A stretch of 41,289 nucleotides of DNA from Chitinophaga pinensis (lineage in GTDB: Bacteria; Bacteroidota; Bacteroidia; SXHM01). The position numbers were made by a program, and so were the translations under genes. Shown piece after piece: positions 40,424 through 41,289 of the stretch; the first letter of the stretch is position 1, and every line of letters begins with the position of its first letter. Location of the stretch: contig CAMAVO010000006.1 of assembly GCA_945861685.1 (NCBI GenBank), positions 1 through 41,289 on the forward strand, read 5' to 3'. The notes beneath the pieces are model-generated. The model was not told the origin of the DNA and did not search any database. It saw nothing but the letters and a program-made list of their open reading frames with translations.

Positions 40424-41289
40424 ATGATTAGTTTTCTCACCTTTCTTGTAATCGTTCTCGGCTTAATAACGCTCGGACGTATCATCAGAATATTTGAATT
40501 GTCGTCAGAACTGCGCGGCACCGATGTTAACGCTGTTAGTACCAGCGATAACAAAACCCATTCACTGATATTACTCATTATGGGTTCAGCATTTATTTTC
40601 ATGGTGTTTTATATGTCCTATGCCATGAACGACAAAATGTTGCCTGCTGCTTCTTCAGAACATGGAGTTGCGATTGACACACTTTTTACTTTCAATTGGA
40701 TTATTCTTGGAGTTGCTTTTTTTATTACGCACGGTCTGCTTGTCTTTTTTGCAGCTAAATACTATTTTAAGAAAGAACACAAACCCGTGTTTTTTGTACA
40801 CAGCACCAAACTGGAGTTAGTCTGGACATTCATTCCTGCGGTAGTCCTTTCTACTATTATTGTTTACGGTATCAGCAAATGGAACCAGATTGTAGCACCG
40901 GTACAGGATGATGTTATGGTTATAGAATTGTATGCTAAGCAATTTGACTGGACAGCCCGTTATGCCGGTGATGACAACCAATTAGGAAAAGCTAGTTTCC
41001 GTGCAATTGATGGAAGCAATCCATTGGGTATTGATTTCACCGATCCTCAATCATTAGACGATATTTTAGTTCGTAATGAGTTTCACCTGCCTGTAGGTAA
41101 AGAAGTAATCTTCAAATTTCATTCGCGTGATGTAATTCACAGCGCTTACATGCCTCACTTCCGCGCGCAGATGAACTGTGTTCCGGGTATGACGACATCC
41201 TTTCACTTCAAGCCTATTAAAACAACGGAACAAATGAGAGTTGAAACCGCAAACGATAAGTTTGACTACATTCTATTGTGCAACAAAAT
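40424..41289 (+). CDS. coxB: Cytochrome c oxidase subunit II (5' part, cut by window edge)
   Basis: The frame runs from the ATG at 40424 off the window end, giving 288 codons. It has three hydrophobic segments near the N-terminus. The last two (about 80-105 and 128-150) form the subunit II hairpin ending in ISKWNQIV. The cupredoxin domain follows (IELYAKQFDWTARY, FHLPVGKEVIFKFHSRDVIHSAYMPHFRAQMNCVPGM). The first CuA histidine (VIHSAYMPHF) is present; the CuA cysteine loop begins at the final LLCNK and is cut. It continues the act operon, so alternative complex III and its oxidase are co-expressed. Confidence 0.93.
   Translation, partial: MISFLTFLVIVLGLITLGRIIRIFELSSELRGTDVNAVSTSDNKTHSLILLIMGSAFIFMVFYMSYAMNDKMLPAASSEHGVAIDTLFTFNWIILGVAFFITHGLLVFFAAKYYFKKEHKPVFFVHSTKLELVWTFIPAVVLSTIIVYGISKWNQIVAPVQDDVMVIELYAKQFDWTARYAGDDNQLGKASFRAIDGSNPLGIDFTDPQSLDDILVRNEFHLPVGKEVIFKFHSRDVIHSAYMPHFRAQMNCVPGMTTSFHFKPIKTTEQMRVETANDKFDYILLCNK

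Overview
The window looks like a chromosomal segment of a member of the Bacteroidota (Flavobacteriia, Sphingobacteriia or Chitinophagia type). Supporting signs are type IX secretion (T9SS) C-terminal sorting domains, many OmpA-like, PKD and lipoprotein genes, an alternative complex III (Act) respiratory operon, promoter elements close to TTG-N17..23-TAnnTTTG, weak Shine-Dalgarno sequences, an IPExxxVDY-type gene beside pyruvate kinase, and modest GC content. I saw no rRNA, tRNA, CRISPR array, transposase or phage gene.

Layout. 1-1843 (minus): two OmpA-domain envelope proteins, the first cut by the window edge. 1864-4667 (minus): cysC-cysD-cysN, making APS and PAPS from sulfate. 4738-6300 (plus): a secreted M28 metallopeptidase with a T9SS tail, ending base-to-base against lgt (minus). 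7248-7508: a small RRM RNA-binding protein with its own promoter and terminator. 7620-9119 (minus): an MltD-like lytic transglycosylase. 9393-15640 (plus): a small secreted protein followed by a tripartite RND efflux operon. 15746-23667: mixed housekeeping and envelope genes (J-domain/KTSC protein, glutaryl-CoA-type acyl-CoA dehydrogenase, PLP transsulfuration-type enzyme, coiled-coil lipoprotein, two related small lipoproteins, saccharopine-dehydrogenase-like protein, 2-oxoglutarate oxygenase). 23664-25584 (minus): pyruvate kinase and its IPExxxVDY-type partner. 25735-31577 (minus): a four-gene unit of ECF sigma factor, inner-membrane/outer-membrane bridging beta-barrel protein, PKD lipoprotein and a 900-residue seven-PKD T9SS protein, closed by an intrinsic terminator. 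31926-41289 (plus): actABCDEF and the start of coxB, that is, quinol oxidation through alternative complex III feeding a cytochrome c oxidase.

The most interesting part is the sigma-factor unit at 25.7-31.6 kb. Its second protein has a short cytosolic tail, one transmembrane helix, a linker of 15 heptads encoded by a 21-bp minisatellite (with an 84-bp higher-order period), and an outer-membrane beta-barrel. This could physically join a cytosolic sigma factor to the outer membrane and to PKD surface proteins. The following lipoprotein gene carries an imperfect 8-bp tandem repeat inside its signal-peptide codons.

A second theme is at least three families of short intergenic palindromes, several abutting stop codons: a CGTCATTGCGAG family (3 copies), a CCCTCTCC..GTGAGGCTT family (2 copies) and a CACTAAG family. 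The divergent region between the sigma unit and the act operon holds three separate palindromes that are candidate operators.
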